64,000 nucleotides of DNA from Escallonia rubra (GCA_033065855.1 JAVXUO010003167.1:1-64000), one strand, 5' to 3'; shown: positions 22,156-33,289, counted from the first letter of the stretch. The notes: generated by a model not told the origin, from the letters alone. Numbers and translations are program-made.

Positions 22156-22540
22156 TCAACGCCTTGCTCTTGCTACCTTTCTTGGTTTGGACTTGGGAGG
22201 CTTACTTCCACACAGCTCTTCCCAGTCTGGCAATATGATTGAATGGATGTGAGTGGAGTTCTCACCATCATCGGCAAGTTCGGTAAAGAATGAGGCCTCG
22301 GCAAAGTAGGATTCAACACATTCTAACAGAGCCCTGGTGGCTGGGATTGTAGTGGCTGCCTCACGTCCCCCATGACCGGCCACCAGTTTTATACACTGAT
22401 GGTACGTTAAGGGAACAACCTTGTTGACATGTACCCACAGTCGGCCAAGTAAAAGGTGAAATGTGGGCTCATCCTCGATTAGGTGAAATGTAGTGTCATG
22501 GTGTACAGAGCAGACCATGAGGTTGATGGTCATGTGACTG
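22156..22540 (-). pseudogene. Aspartic-protease-like domain of the Tat-like element
   Basis: It reads MTINLMVCSVHHDTTFHLIE followed by FHLLLGRLWVHVNKVVPLTYHQCIKLV. The LLLGR-W-H---VVPSTYHQC-K pattern is common in the retropepsin region of plant Ty3 elements, where the protein cleaves the polyprotein. It stands directly after the gag remnant. The region is a fossil and no intact product is implied. Confidence 0.65.
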
Positions 22541-22548
22541 AGGGTCGA

Positions 22549-23930
22549 CTAAGGGCCTTGCTCAAAGCCAGTAATTTTAAGGTGACCCCAAGACCTCAAC
22601 TGAAAGTTCTCAATGTGCACACGATATACATCACCCATGTTCTTGATGCATATGGGAACCAAGGTCTCATCAATGCCAAAGTCCGTGCACCTAAGGCATT
22701 TAAGCTGGAAGTGGTGCACGTACTTGTACAAATCTTCTTCGGGGTTTTAGCGTATGCCAGCGATATCAACAATGACGACCCTTTCAGCCTCATAGTAAAA
22801 CTTTTCCAAGAAGAGTCGCACCATATCATTCCACGAATGGACAGTCCTCACAGGGATCTGGTGGTACCAAGTGTAAGAGAGGCCTGTGAGGGACTTGTGA
22901 AATTCCCTCAGCTTCAAACTGTTTTTCGGACCATACTGTTCTGAAGAGCCTGCAAATAGGGTTAAGTGCCCATGGGCATTGCCCTCACGGCCGTTGAAGA
23001 GCACAAAGGTTGGCTGCTTGTATTTGAGTGGGTAGGGTGTGACAGAGATGTCACTGACATAAGAGACATGGCTGGTCAGTTGGGCTGAGGAGTCAAGCTC
23101 AGAGTTCTTTGATAGGCGGTGAATGAGGGCCTATAAGTCAGACTTGGTGACATAGTGAGGAGAGGGCTCTTCGGGGCCTGAAGGGATATGGTAGCTGATC
23201 AGGGCGCCGCGAGCCCCCGAGCCCCCAAACAAGACAACTTGGAGAACCGGGGTAAGAAAAGGTTGTTGATATGTGACATGAGCTGGCAGCGGCACCTGTG
23301 CGGGGGTGTGGGTGGCCGAACGAGACATGTCCACCACCTAGCCAATGGTTTGGTGATGGTCAGCCGGATAGGGGTTGGGCTCCATCTCAACAGAGTCATG
23401 AGTTTCAGAAGAGCTTCTGGCCGGCATGGGGTGAGATGGGGCAGCGGCAGAGAGGACCTGTTGCAACACTGGTCCAAGATCTATCTGAGGTCTGTAGAGT
23501 GGTGCCACAAAGGGAGGCATATTTGCTACAGGTGGTAAAGATGTCGCGAGTCCTACCACCAAGGGTCTAGATGATCAAGGCCACGGTGTTCATGACACTG
23601 GGACCTATGCAGTATCTAGGGCCGGCCCAGGCCTGAAAGGCTGAATTTGAGATACGACTTGTTGAGAGGCTAGGGCTTGCATGGGTTTCTACATTTCCAT
23701 GATGGCGGCCATCAGAGTGGTCTGGGAGTCCTGCAGGTTGGATATGGTCTGTGTAAGCTGTTGAACGACCGTGTTGACAACAGCTTGCACATCAGGTACA
23801 GTGGTTGCTAGAGGGTCTTGGAGTCGGATGGCACTAGTCTCCTCCTGGTTACCAAGATGATCTTCCTCTTGGACAGTGGGGTTGAGCCCTTGACTAGTTA
23901 CCCTGGCAGTTCTCCGTTGTCTAGGCATAA
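22549..23930 (-). pseudogene. gag region of the Tat-like element
   Basis: The gag N-terminus is at about 23929 (MPRQRRTARVTSQ), followed by a stretch with VQAVVNTVVQQLTQTISNLQ. The Retrotrans_gag core is at about 22755-23000: LKLREFHKSLTGLSYTWYHQ, then VHSWNDMVRLFLEKFYYEAE. A further stretch reads DLYKYVHHFQLKCLRCTDFG, the Y--RFR-L-L-C motif that normally follows the core. It is interrupted several times. Confidence 0.7.
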
Positions 23931-23973
23931 TGATTAAGTGTACAAGACATGCAGATTGCACTATGATGCTCAC

Positions 23974-23993
23974 CTCCCCAGTGGAGTCACCAA
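23974..23993 (-). other. Primer-binding site, tRNA-Arg type (minus strand)
   Basis: On the minus strand this reads TTGGTGACTCCACTGGGGA, close to the TGGCGACTC...GGGGA site that plant Tat/Ogre elements use with tRNA-Arg. It lies about 45 bp before the gag start. Confidence 0.7.
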
Positions 23994-23999
23994 AAATGA

Positions 24000-25672
24000 T
24001 GCCAAGGAAAGTGGGTTTGTAGTTACGTGGAGGTTCCACAAAGGATACAGTTCAATCAGCTGCCAGATGTACAAAGTGGGACACATTGAGGGTGGAGTAA
24101 GGGCAGAGAACAAGGATTCCGAGACAGGCCGTGAGGAGTGGCAGTGCTGTGGAGATGAGACTGAGACAAACAGGGCCGACAATCCATAGGCCAACCTGAG
24201 GTCCTAGTCAGGGTCCAAGGTCACGATCCAATGTTATGTCCAACGTCTGGGTCTAATTGTGTTTCTCTCTCTAGAATTCAGTAGCTCTGGATTCTAGAAG
24301 GAGAAACTGATTTTTTTTAGAATTAGAATTTTTTTTAAATGAAGTCCAGGGTCCTCGATTTATAGGCAAAAGTATGCGCGTGTCATAAGTTTCCACGTGT
24401 CGTCCCCTAGAAGTGCCACGTGACCAAGGGTCCCAAAATGTTTGTGCTCCTTCGAACTGTTGACTCCCATTTTCTTATTGCCCGCCCCACACAACATCAC
24501 TCTACCTGGCTGAAAGGACTGACCACACAATGTCGGCATGATAAGAGTAAACCCTTGCCCTAGCCACTGGTCCAAAACCCTTTCTGAATCCCATAGGTGT
24601 ACGTCAAGAGACGCGAAGATAACCTGATAGTGGTAGGGGAGGGTCCTTATGTCCGACTGCCAAGCGGACAAGGCGTGATGCCCTCTGAAGACCTACTCCC
24701 TTCTCAGATTGACCCGGGGACATCGTCCATCACCGGTGACATGAGTACGACGTGGTCATAACTCAGGCGTGCCTAGTGTTATGAAAGTCGCCCTAGGCGG
24801 AGATAGCTTTTGTAAAAGTGAGCCTATCCCGTCGCGAAGGTTCCTCATGCCGGAGCACTACGAACGGAGCCCCTCGGAATGGTGCACAATCCGAAGATTG
24901 GGTCGAAGCATGTTCCACATCCATAGTGGGGGCGCATGGTGTGGTGAATGTGTGCGGTGCCTGGGGGCACGTAACATGGGAGCAGCGCATGGGCTCTGCA
25001 ACCTCTATCGCAAGACGGTGTCAGGGGCACATGATATGAAAGCAGCGCACAGGCGCGGTGACCTATATCGCGAGATAATACCTGGTGTCAGCGGCACATG
25101 ACATGAGAGTGGCGCATGTACGTGATGCCAGGGCCACAAGCCATGAGAGTGGCGCACGAGCGCGATGCCAGGGGCACGAGACATGAAAGTGGCGCACGGG
25201 CACAGTGCCAGGGGCACAAGACATAAGAGTGGTGCACGGGCGTAGTGCCAGGGGCACGAGACATGAAAGTGGCAAATGGGCATGCCAACTTTTGTCGCGG
25301 AGGGGGCGCGCGAGGGCTACTGGGGTCGCGGAGACGGCGTATGGCCGCGAGCGACGGTGAATGCTGCAAAGACGGCGCGTAACGGGGGCCGCAGAGCCGG
25401 TGCGCGGGCCTTTAAAAGAAGGGTGGAATTGCAGTGGGGAAGGCAAAGGCCGATCCCCCCACGAGGAAGGCCGAGGCGTGCCGGCGTCGCTCACTTAGCG
25501 AAAAAATGGATTCGGCGGATGACGTGCGACGAGCGCACTTTCGCAAATCGCGCAAATATTAAATTATTGAGCATAGAAGAATTGCAAAAAATAGAAAATA
25601 GAGACAAAAAGCATACGACCTGAGCGTGCATCACTTTGACCATTTCAGGCACGTTGAAAATTGACTGTTGAC
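24000..25672 (-). repeat. Probable 5' LTR of the Tat-like element
   Basis: In minus orientation it would begin TGTCAACAGTCAATTTTC and end TTTCCTTGGCA, a few bases from the primer-binding site. The partner LTR is not in the window, so the borders rest on TG/CA ends only. It is GC-rich with a 40-bp tandem array. Confidence 0.4.
25091..25290 (+). repeat. 40-bp tandem repeat, about five units
   Basis: The unit GGGCACGAGACATGAAAGTG followed by GCGCACGGGCACAGTGCCAG occurs about five times with few changes. More degenerate copies extend left to about 24960. It lies in the probable LTR of the Tat-like element. The reading frames across it on both strands are products of the repeat. Confidence 0.9.
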
Positions 25673-26339
25673 AAGGTTACGTGTCATGCAAAACGGGACC
25701 CATAGTGGGCTCTTGGGTGCGACGAAAGTAGGTTGGGAACAATATCTTTAAACAATAAATACTTATTCAGGAATGTTCCAATCTTACAAGCAGTCGTTTA
25801 CTGTACTTTGTTAAGGAATTTCTTTCAACTTAAAAAGCCTATCGTCGTCATTTTAAAAGCAAAAAAACTAGCACAAGGCATTTAGGGTCTGTGTTGACAA
25901 AGTTGTAATTTTTCGTTTTGGTTTTCTAAAAAATAAAAATCAAAACTAATTGTGGTTTTTTTTTGGAAAAAAAATAGATAGATGTTTGGTAAAAGTAGTT
26001 TTTGTTTTTGAGTTTTCTTTCTACTTTCTTTTTTTCCATTTCTCTTTAAATTCTCTTCAGGTGAAGGAGAACCTCCAGCCAAGCACCACCGCCAAAATCG
26101 CATTACTGTCAGTCCACACCACCACCAAAATCGCACCACCACCAGTCAACACCGCAATCAAAATCGCGATCGTGGTCGGAGCTAGGCGTCTTGATCGTGG
26201 ACGGAGCTGGTGTGGTCTTCGTCACTGCCTTGGAGTCGGTGGCGTTGGTCTTGATGTCTGGTGCGATAGCGATGGTTGGGCAGGTGAGTCAGGACGCGTA
26301 GTGTTGGGTGGGGCAGATCTGTGTTGGGTGGAGGGCTAT

Positions 26340-27465
26340 CACTACAAGGAAAAAGGCTTTTAGCGACGGACTTTTAGCGACGGAACTACTTCCGTCGCTA
26401 AAGGTGATTTTAGCGACGGAATTTCCGTGGGTAAAAACGTTGTCCAAAAAAATATTTTACCGATGGATTATTTCGTCGGTAAAGGCATTGCCGACGGGCT
26501 TTTAACGACGGTATAAACCGTCTCTAAATATTTTTAGGAAATTTTATAATTTTCGATGACTTTTAAAAAAAAATTAAGCAACGGAATAATACCGTCGCTA
26601 AAAATATCTGTCTATTAAAATGATTTTACCGACAGACCTTTAGCGACGGGATAATTCCGTCGCTAAAAGTTCTTTAATACACAGATTTTTCTCTCTCTCC
26701 CCCCCCCCCCTTTCTCTCTTTGTCGGCGTTCTCACCTCCGACGATCCCCCCTCACGGTGACCCACCTCCGCAACGTTCCTCCCCAACACCACGCCGGCGA
26801 AAGGCCCCCACCTCCGTCCCTCCCCACCAACCCCCGACGCCGGCGACAGGCCCCCACCTCCATCCCTCCCCACCAACCCCCCACGCCGGCGACAGGCCCC
26901 CGCCTCCGTCCCTCCCCACCAGCCCCCCACTCCGGCGACAGGCCCCCGCCATCACCATTGATTATATATATTTCTTTGTGTATTGATTATTGCGTGTTGT
27001 TGTTGAGAAATGAAAATTGTATTACAGGTCTGGGTAATTGAAAAATAAAAAAAAAATTCAAAAAATTTTTGACTTTTGGCGACGGATTAATTCCGTCGCT
27101 AAAAGTATTTTTACAATCAGTTAATTAGCGACGGAATATTCCGTCGCTAAAAAGCTTATTTAGCGACGGAATATTTCGTCGCTAAAACATTTATTCCGTC
27201 GCTAATTTGACAAAAAAGAAAATAAATTAAAATACTTAAAATATAATTAGCAACGGATATTCCGTCGCTAATTAAAAATAAATCCGTTGCAAAAAATTAC
27301 ATATTTGACGACGGATTTGAAAATTCCGTTGCTAAACTATTAGTGACGGGCTTTTATACGAAGGACTTTTAGCAACGGTAAATCCGTCGCTAATTGTTTT
27401 AGCGATGGATTTTAGGCTTTTAGCGACGGATTTACCTGTCGCTAAAAGCCTTTTTTCTTGTAGTG
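26340..27465. mobile_element. Small non-autonomous CACTA element (1126 bp)
   Basis: The ends are CACTACAAGGAAAAAGGCTT and, at the right end, the reverse complement of CACTACAAGAAAAAAGGC. They are flanked by a perfect 3-bp duplication TAT (26337-26339 and 27466-27468). Both flanks carry many inverted and direct copies of TTTAGCGACGGA, the subterminal repeats expected to bind the accessory transposase. The inside holds a CT/C-rich stretch (26690-26950) with a repeated CCCACGCCGGCGACAGGCCC unit but no transposase domain. It depends on a full-length relative, such as the family represented at 29085 and 62434. Confidence 0.9.
26812..26945 (+). repeat. About 45-bp C-rich tandem repeat in the CACTA element
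   Basis: Three units of the type CCACGCCGGCGACAGGCCCC plus CACCTCCATCCCTCCCCACC occur in a row. The Pro-rich reading frames over it are a result of the repeat. Confidence 0.8.
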
Positions 27466-27911
27466 TATGCGTTGGGTAGAGCATATCTGTGATAGTGCGA
27501 TGGTGGAGCAGATCTGCATTCAGTGGCGACAGTGGTGGGGTGGCGACACTAGTCTCGATCTCACGGTTGTCAACGGTAGTGCTGTGGCGACGGGTGGCGA
27601 CAACTTTGTCATGTGGTCGTGGTTAGGGATGGGGGGGTAGCTAGTGGGAGTGATGAAATGGGAAAAAAATAATAATAAGTGGGTTCCAAATTCCTTCTAA
27701 TGAAGCTTGAAGGTGGCATCTGAAATAAAAAAATCAAAAATAAAAATTGAAACTCCAAAATGGAGTTTTAAAAAACGGCTCAAAATAGAAAATTGGCTTA
27801 TAAAACTGAAGGGAAAAACACGGAAACTGTGAACCAAACATCAATATTTTTTTTTCAGTTTCAAAATTGGACAAAAAATTAAAAACTTAAATGTTATCAA
27901 ATGCTACCTTA

Positions 27912-29084
27912 GAAAACCCTCATCGTTTTTCCAAACTAAGTAAATAATACCAACAAACAAGGCACAGGTTACCCAAAATCCAAGAGATACATACATATAT
28001 ATATATAGACACACACGCGGGCGAAGCATATTGTTCTTTGGGACACCGACACGTGTTTGGCTGGAGAATGTATGCTTCGTATATGTTGGAAGTTTTTTTT
28101 TCTTTTTCTCCCAACAAAGCATACTAACATCAGGGTTGGCAATTTGCATCTGTAAACCTTTCGGAACACGTCAAGGATCAGCAGTATTCGCTTATAAGTC
28201 AAAAGCCCCTTACGTCGATCTCACATGCACTGGCCAGTTTAAAAAGCAATTATGTGGGCAAAGCAAGAGTTGCTTATGCACGTAATTATTAATGCTAATT
28301 CAAGATGTTTTCTTGCACATATGATAGGAAATGAAAGTATTAGCGTAGTTTCTGCCACAGTATGCATTTAATTTGCTATGTTAGTACTGTTATTGGCTGC
28401 GACAGGATAATACTAAGAAGCAATATGCTCCTAACTGAAGCAGTCTCTCTAAATACTTTTTCACGCAAAGCAAGATTAGATGTATCTATGGTTTGGACAA
28501 CCCAAGGCTAGATACTTCCAAGTCTAGCTTTGTAAATGTGAAAAGTAAATAGATTTCTACTTGGTCAGATATGTAATATAAGTTACAAATCGTTAGCACT
28601 CGGGACATCTTTGTCATAAAATATTTCTCATATTAACCAAAAAAAACTCTCAGTTGGATTACCCGCACGATGCCCTTCAATACAGCTTAATGTGACTTTT
28701 GAGTATTCTTGACTATTCACAACGTTTCACTCGAAAGCTTTTTCCTCTAAGTTGCGCTAGAACCAACAGTGTAGACCCCTATCACTGAGTTGAAACATGA
28801 GCTATAAAAAGCTTTGAAGGACTTCTTTCCATATATTTGAGAGACATAAAAACGAGAATAGAACAAATGTTTGTTAGTTTCAGAAGACAGAAAGGACTGA
28901 TATCGTCATTAGTCACCATTCCAGATTTTCAGCATATCCTTAGTCCTTAGGACACCTCACCGAAACATCTATGAAATGATAGCACATGTTGGGATGTTTC
29001 CAGAAACCATATATAGAGTTCTCCATCATTCGACCTTGGCCCCATGAGTTTTGACTTGAGGATAGACCTTCCCGAAGCAATAGG
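27912..29084. other. No recognisable feature
   Basis: AT-rich sequence between a Tourist-like and a CACTA element. Reading frames are short and overlap on both strands, and I see no domain, terminal repeat or RNA gene. It may be old intergenic or promoter-like DNA. Confidence 0.5.
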
Positions 29085-29689
29085 CACTACAAGAAAAAAG
29101 ACTTTTAGCGAAAGAAAAATCCGTCGCTAAAAGCCTTTATTCCGTCGCTAAAACAATTAGCGACGGATTCACCGTCGTTAAAAGTCCCTCGTATAAAAGC
29201 CCGTCAGTAATAATTTAGCGACAGAATTTTGAACTCCGTCGCTAAATATGTAATTTTTTGTGACGGAATGATTTTTAATTAGCGACGAATATTCCGTCGC
29301 TAATTATATTTTTAGTATTTTAATTTATTTTCTTTTTTATAAAATTAGCGATAGAATAATTTTTAGCGACGGACTATTCCGTCACTAAAAAGCTTATTTA
29401 GCGACGGATTTAATCCGTCGCCAAAAATCAATTTTTTTTTATTTTTTTTTTTACTTTTCAATTACCCAGACTTGTAATACAATTTTCATTTCTCAACAAC
29501 AGCGCGCAATAATCAATACAAAAAGAAATATATATAATCAATTATAAAAAATATTTTAATATAAAAAAGACTCATATGTACAAGCCGGGAACCGAATACA
29601 GCCGGTTAGGGGAGGGGAGAAGAGTAAGAGCCGGACGCGGGGGGCGGGGGGGGGGGGGGAAGCTAGGAACGGGCACGGGAAGGGGCTCA

Positions 29690-31305
29690 TCAGGGGTCAC
29701 CGAGTCCCGGATCTGGATCCTGTTGATTCGGGGCCGGCTCGGCATGTCCAGCAGTGCCCTGCTCCTTGATCATCCTCACCACCACTATAGCAATGCGCTG
29801 GATCTCCTCGTCGTCCAACTGACGCTGAGGAGCCGGTTTCTATGGAGGGGCAGCAGGGGGTGAGGACGCTCCTATCACGGCACGAGCAGTCGTGCTAGGC
29901 AGGCCGCGTATGCGGCCTTTCGGCCGATTCACGACCTCCGGCGTATCCAGCCATCGCTTCAACCCCCCAGTACTCGTAACCGTACTAGTGGACGCTGATG
30001 GATGTCCGGACTGCTGCTCGGACCCCCTTAGCTGTTCATACGAGGCCTGCAAAAATAGTGGTTTAACGATATGTTAGGGCATTAATTAACGAAACGGACA
30101 TTAAGGATAGAAAGACAAAACATTAACAACTTAAATAAATTGACTCACATCGATCCGCCGGGCAATATCTGGAATATAGTCGCCCGCCCGGTGCGCCTCG
30201 TCCTTGTCCTTCTTCCGCACGTGCGTCTGACTATAGGTCAGAGCTATGACCTCATCCTCCTCCAGATCCGGGTGCTCGACCGCGTTCATGTGTCGGATGA
30301 TGTCGTGTGGCACCGACCCCCCCCCCCCTCCGTGTGCGTCGGATCTCTGTTATGTCTGTTCTTGGCCCCTCTCTTACTCTTGGCGTCCCAGCCTGGATCC
30401 GCAGCCCACCGATCTATCATCTCCCCCCATACACGGTGAGATATCCAATGTGGGGGATATCTCGTCATCTCCGTCATCGGGGCACCCTCGGGCAGCAGCT
30501 TCTTTGCCCGGTCCCGTGCGTCGTGGAGCCATCGACGGTAATTCTTGCCGATGTAGGCAAATAAGGCCTGCTGCCCCAGTGCCTGCTGTTGAGGCGTGTC
30601 AAACGTAAACCCCTCATGTAAGGCATTCAATAACACAAATTATGACCAGAAAACAAACTGTAATTAAACATTTACTAACGCTGAAAAAAATACTTTACCG
30701 TACCAGCCACTCCTCCCATAGGGCCTCCCTCGCAGCGGCATCCCAGTCCTTCCAATACAGGCGTGGCTCGAAGAATCGGCCCTTCACAAGAACGCCGATC
30801 TTCGTCCTCGCCAGATTCTCCAGGATCCTGCCAAAGAAGTAAATAAATTAATTAATACAGTTCAAATATAAATTAACACCCCAAAATTTTAAATTTAAGG
30901 CATAAGGTGATATTTTTAGTACTTACAGGCCCTCCTGCGTGAGCGTAACTCTCTGTTTACGCTGGGGGTCGATGCGTACCCCGCGTGTCGGACCACGGCC
31001 TCGTCAAGATCCTACAAAACACAGACATTAATACAGTTCAAATATACTTTAAATATAAGGCTAGCGAAAATATACTAAACACCGTTATAAACTATACCTG
31101 AGGTAGAACCCACGGAAGATGGAGAATGCCCGTGCGTGTGGGATGAATCTGCGTCGGGCTGGGGCGACGGCTGGGGCTGGGGCCCCATCTGCTGTCCGCG
31201 ATCACTCTGTGCCTCGTCATCAGTAGGCAATGACGAGGTGGGACCCACCGGGAAGGAAGCAGCTCGACGTCCAGGCCGGCCACGAATAGCCCGTATCCTA
31301 TCCAT
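29690..31305 (-). pseudogene. TNP1-like (Transposase_24, En/Spm type) accessory transposase gene, five exons, defective
   Basis: It encodes the second CACTA protein, thought to bind subterminal repeats. Exons by splice sites: 31098-31305 (MDRIRAIRGRPGRRAASFP, Gln/Pro-rich), about 30927-31011 (RGPTRGVRIDPQRKQRVTLT), 30704-30827 (LVKGRFFEPRLYWKDWDAAA), about 30149-30614 (LFAYIGKNYRRWLHDARDRA, RYPPHWISHRVWGEMIDRW, then EHPDLEEDEVIALTY) and 29690-30046 (ASYEQLRGSEQQ to GLGDP). The RYPPHWI---W--M---W and Y-------R-------HT core fits Pfam Transposase_24. Defects: a 12-C run at 30317-30328 shifts the frame, a TAG lies at about 29840, and exon 2 has an in-frame TGA near its start in the simplest splice model. 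The last exon is otherwise open and matches 63018-63373. Confidence 0.8.
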
Positions 31306-31484
31306 ATCTGACTTCATATAGATTATATACAAAGACATTAACACGTGAAAAATAATAATTTGGCATAAATCATCATCGGCACTATATATATATATATATA
31401 TGAACGGATGTGCAAAAACACATCAATAAACACCAAGTTCTAAAATGTTACTACATTTTTCCCGTGATGTTACAACATTACAAG

Positions 31485-31702
31485 TCAATCAGTTTCAGTT
31501 TGCAAATCATCTTCATCACTTTCCTCGTCGCCCTCTTCTTCGTGGGACTTGTCGTCCTCTTCATCTTCTAATTCATCCTCTTCATCAGTAGACTCGGTCA
31601 CATCATCTCCAACACTTTCCACGTCTTCCGCGTCATCATCTACGACTTCTTCTCCCACAAGAAGTGTTGTTGGAAGAGGAAGATCGTCCTCCTCGTTGTT
31701 GA
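31485..31702 (-). pseudogene. Acidic C-terminal coding piece, probably the end of the TNP2 transposase
   Basis: The minus strand reads about 70 codons rich in Asp and Glu, from EDDLPLPTTLLVGEEVVDDD through DEEDELEDEEDDKSHEEEGD to QTETD and a TGA stop at 31485. It lies just upstream of the TNP1-like gene, where the end of the main transposase gene of a CACTA element would be. The rest of that gene is absent, replaced by tandem repeats. The assignment to TNP2 is by position and composition only. Confidence 0.45.
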
Positions 31703-31726
31703 CCTCAACAACGAGGAGGACGATCT
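31681..31726. repeat. Perfect 22-bp inverted repeat with 2-nt spacer
   Basis: AGATCGTCCTCCTCGTTGTT-GA, then CC, then its exact reverse complement. The left arm continues the acidic coding piece and the right arm abuts the first 160-bp tandem repeat unit at 31728. It would form a strong hairpin. Confidence 0.97.
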
Positions 31727-31727
31727 T

Positions 31728-32369
31728 AATTGGGTTATCTTAGGGCTAATTAATGTTAATGAGGGCTAGTTTCGGATAATTATAGCTGATTAGGGTTGAT
31801 TAGGACTAATTAGGGTTATTTAGTCCTAATTAGGGTTTAATTGTGCCGAGTAGTGCTGATTAGTCCGAATTAGGGCTAATTAGGCTTAATTGGGTTATGT
31901 TACGGCTAATTAATGTTAATGAGGGCTAGTTTCGGATAATTGTAGCTAATTAGGGTTGATTAGGACTAATTACGGTTATTTAGTCCTAATTAGGGTTTTA
32001 ATGGTGCCGAGTAGTATTGATTAGTCCTAACTAGCGCTAATTAGGCTTAATTGGGTTATGTTAGGACTAATTAATGTTAATGAGGGCTAGTTTCGGATAA
32101 TTATAGCTGATTAGGGTTGATTAGGACTAATTAGGGTTATTTAGTCCTAATTAGGGTTTAATTGTGCCGAGTAGTGCTGATTTGTCCTAATTATGGCTAA
32201 GTAGGCTTAATTGAGTTATGTTACGGCTAATTAATGTTAATGAGGGCTAGTTTCGGATAATTATAGCTAATTAGGGTTGATTAGGACTAATTAGGGTTAT
32301 TTAGTCCTAATTAGGGTTTTAATGGTGCCGAGTAGTGTTGACTAGTCCTAACTAGCGCTAATTAGGCTT
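31728..32369 (+). repeat. 160-bp tandem repeat, four units
   Basis: Units start at 31728, 31888, 32049 and 32209 (160-161 bp each) with AATTGGGTTATGTTA or close variants. A fifth, quickly diverging start lies at 32370. Each unit is itself made of TTAGGGCTAATTA and ATTAGGGTT motifs, so it appears built up from a short TAATTAGGG ancestor. Confidence 0.95.
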
Positions 32370-32696
32370 AATTAGGTTATGTAAGTGCAGATTACGACTA
32401 ATTAGGCTAACTATAATCAATATGCGCATAATTGGGTTCATTTGGGGTAATTACAGCTAATTTAATTTTCATTAGGTTCTTAGGGTTAAATAAAACTAAT
32501 TAGGCTCGTTAGACCTAAAAGTGGAATATTGATTTACTAAAATATTGTTAATCAGAACTAATTAGGGCTAATTATAGCCAGTGCTGGAGCCACGATGAGA
32601 TTCCAGGGGGTGCATGCTAAAAATGTCGCATTAACCTAACTAACCTAAATTTAATTCACATTCAACAATCTCAATTCCAACACCTCATATAGGGTG

Positions 32697-32800
32697 TCGA
32701 TATGGTATCCGATACGTGTCCGACACATACCGACACGTGTCCGACGCCTCCGGACACGTGTCCAACGCCCACCAGACACGTGTCTGACGCCCACCGACAC
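32697..32800 (+). repeat. Short CACGTGTCCGACGC repeats
   Basis: The motif CCGACACGTGTCCGACGCC and variants recur four to five times about 25 bp apart. Each contains the palindrome ACACGTGT. Confidence 0.75.
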
Positions 32801-32869
32801 GCACATCCAGACACATCGGCATACGTTAATTTGGTCTGTGTTTGCGCTAACTAACAGGTATCTCAATCT

Positions 32870-33180
32870 AATTGGGTCCCATCCTCCGTCAACAATCTCA
32901 ATTTTCAAATGCTCAATGCAATAAAAATTAACAAAAATCACACATTCAATCCAATTGGGTCCCATCCTCCATCAATAATCTCAATATCTCAAATGCTCAA
33001 TGCACAATTAACAATCTAAAATCATCAATTAACAACTTAAAATCATCAATTAATAATCGCAATTACTTCAAATGCACAGCTAATAACCTAGAATCATCAA
33101 TTAACAACCTAAAATCATCGATCAATAATCACAATTCTTAAATGCACAATTAACAACCTAAAATTATCAAACAAATTATC
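32870..33180 (+). repeat. Two successive tandem repeats (about 83-bp and 71-bp units)
   Basis: The first pair starts AATTGGGTCCCATCCTCC at about 32870 and 32955. It passes into about 2.4 units of 71 bp, each with AAATGCACAATTAACAACCT and AAAATCATCAATTAAC. Confidence 0.75.
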
Positions 33181-33289
33181 AATGTTCAAATGTAAAAAAT
33201 TTGTTCAAAATACATATATCCGATGCGCTTGAATTATTTCAATTTAGGGTTCGATTGTATCAGGACATTCAATTAAGGGATAAATTAGT

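Larger units (their letters stand above)
21603..25672 (-). mobile_element. Ty3/gypsy Tat-like element remnant, minus strand (fossil)
   Basis: On the minus strand there is a probable LTR (24000-25672), a tRNA-Arg-type primer-binding site, a gag start (MPRQRRTARVTSQ), a gag core and an aspartic-protease-like domain. No RT or integrase is found in the window before the long LTR at 21602. A primer site of this type and a protease with the HLLLGR-WVH signature are typical of plant Ty3 non-chromoviruses of the Tat/Ogre group, but the lineage call is tentative. It is broken and lacks most of pol. Confidence 0.65.
25885..27908. mobile_element. Tourist-like (PIF/Harbinger) non-autonomous element
   Basis: The ends are GGGTCTGTGTTGACAAAGTT and the reverse complement of the right end, GGTAGCATTTGATAACATT. 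They form an imperfect terminal inverted repeat flanked by TTA on both sides (25882-25884 and 27909-27911). A TTA duplication and GG-starting ends are typical of Tourist-like elements. The subterminal DNA is AT-rich on both sides (TTTTTGTTTTTGAG, CAAAATTGG). The centre is GC-rich, with CGGTGGCG-type repeats, and is split by a CACTA element. Without that insert it is about 0.9 kb. No transposase is seen. Confidence 0.45.

Noticed and set aside
21786-22238. 150-codon plus-strand reading frame
   Set aside because: It lies opposite the protease and gag remnant of the minus-strand Tat-like element and shows no domain of its own.
24769-25623. Several overlapping reading frames of 60-140 codons on both strands
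   Set aside because: The region is GC-rich and made largely of 40-bp repeats, so stops are rare by composition. No domain is recognisable.
28031-28285. 84-codon plus-strand frame as a possible small host gene
   Set aside because: It overlaps frames on the other strand, contains a homopolymer-coded Phe run, and has no recognisable motif.
32580-32620. hAT-like end CAGTGCTGGAGCCACGATGA followed by AGGGGGTGC
   Set aside because: It resembles a known type of plant terminal repeat, but no partner end or 8-bp duplication was found nearby.
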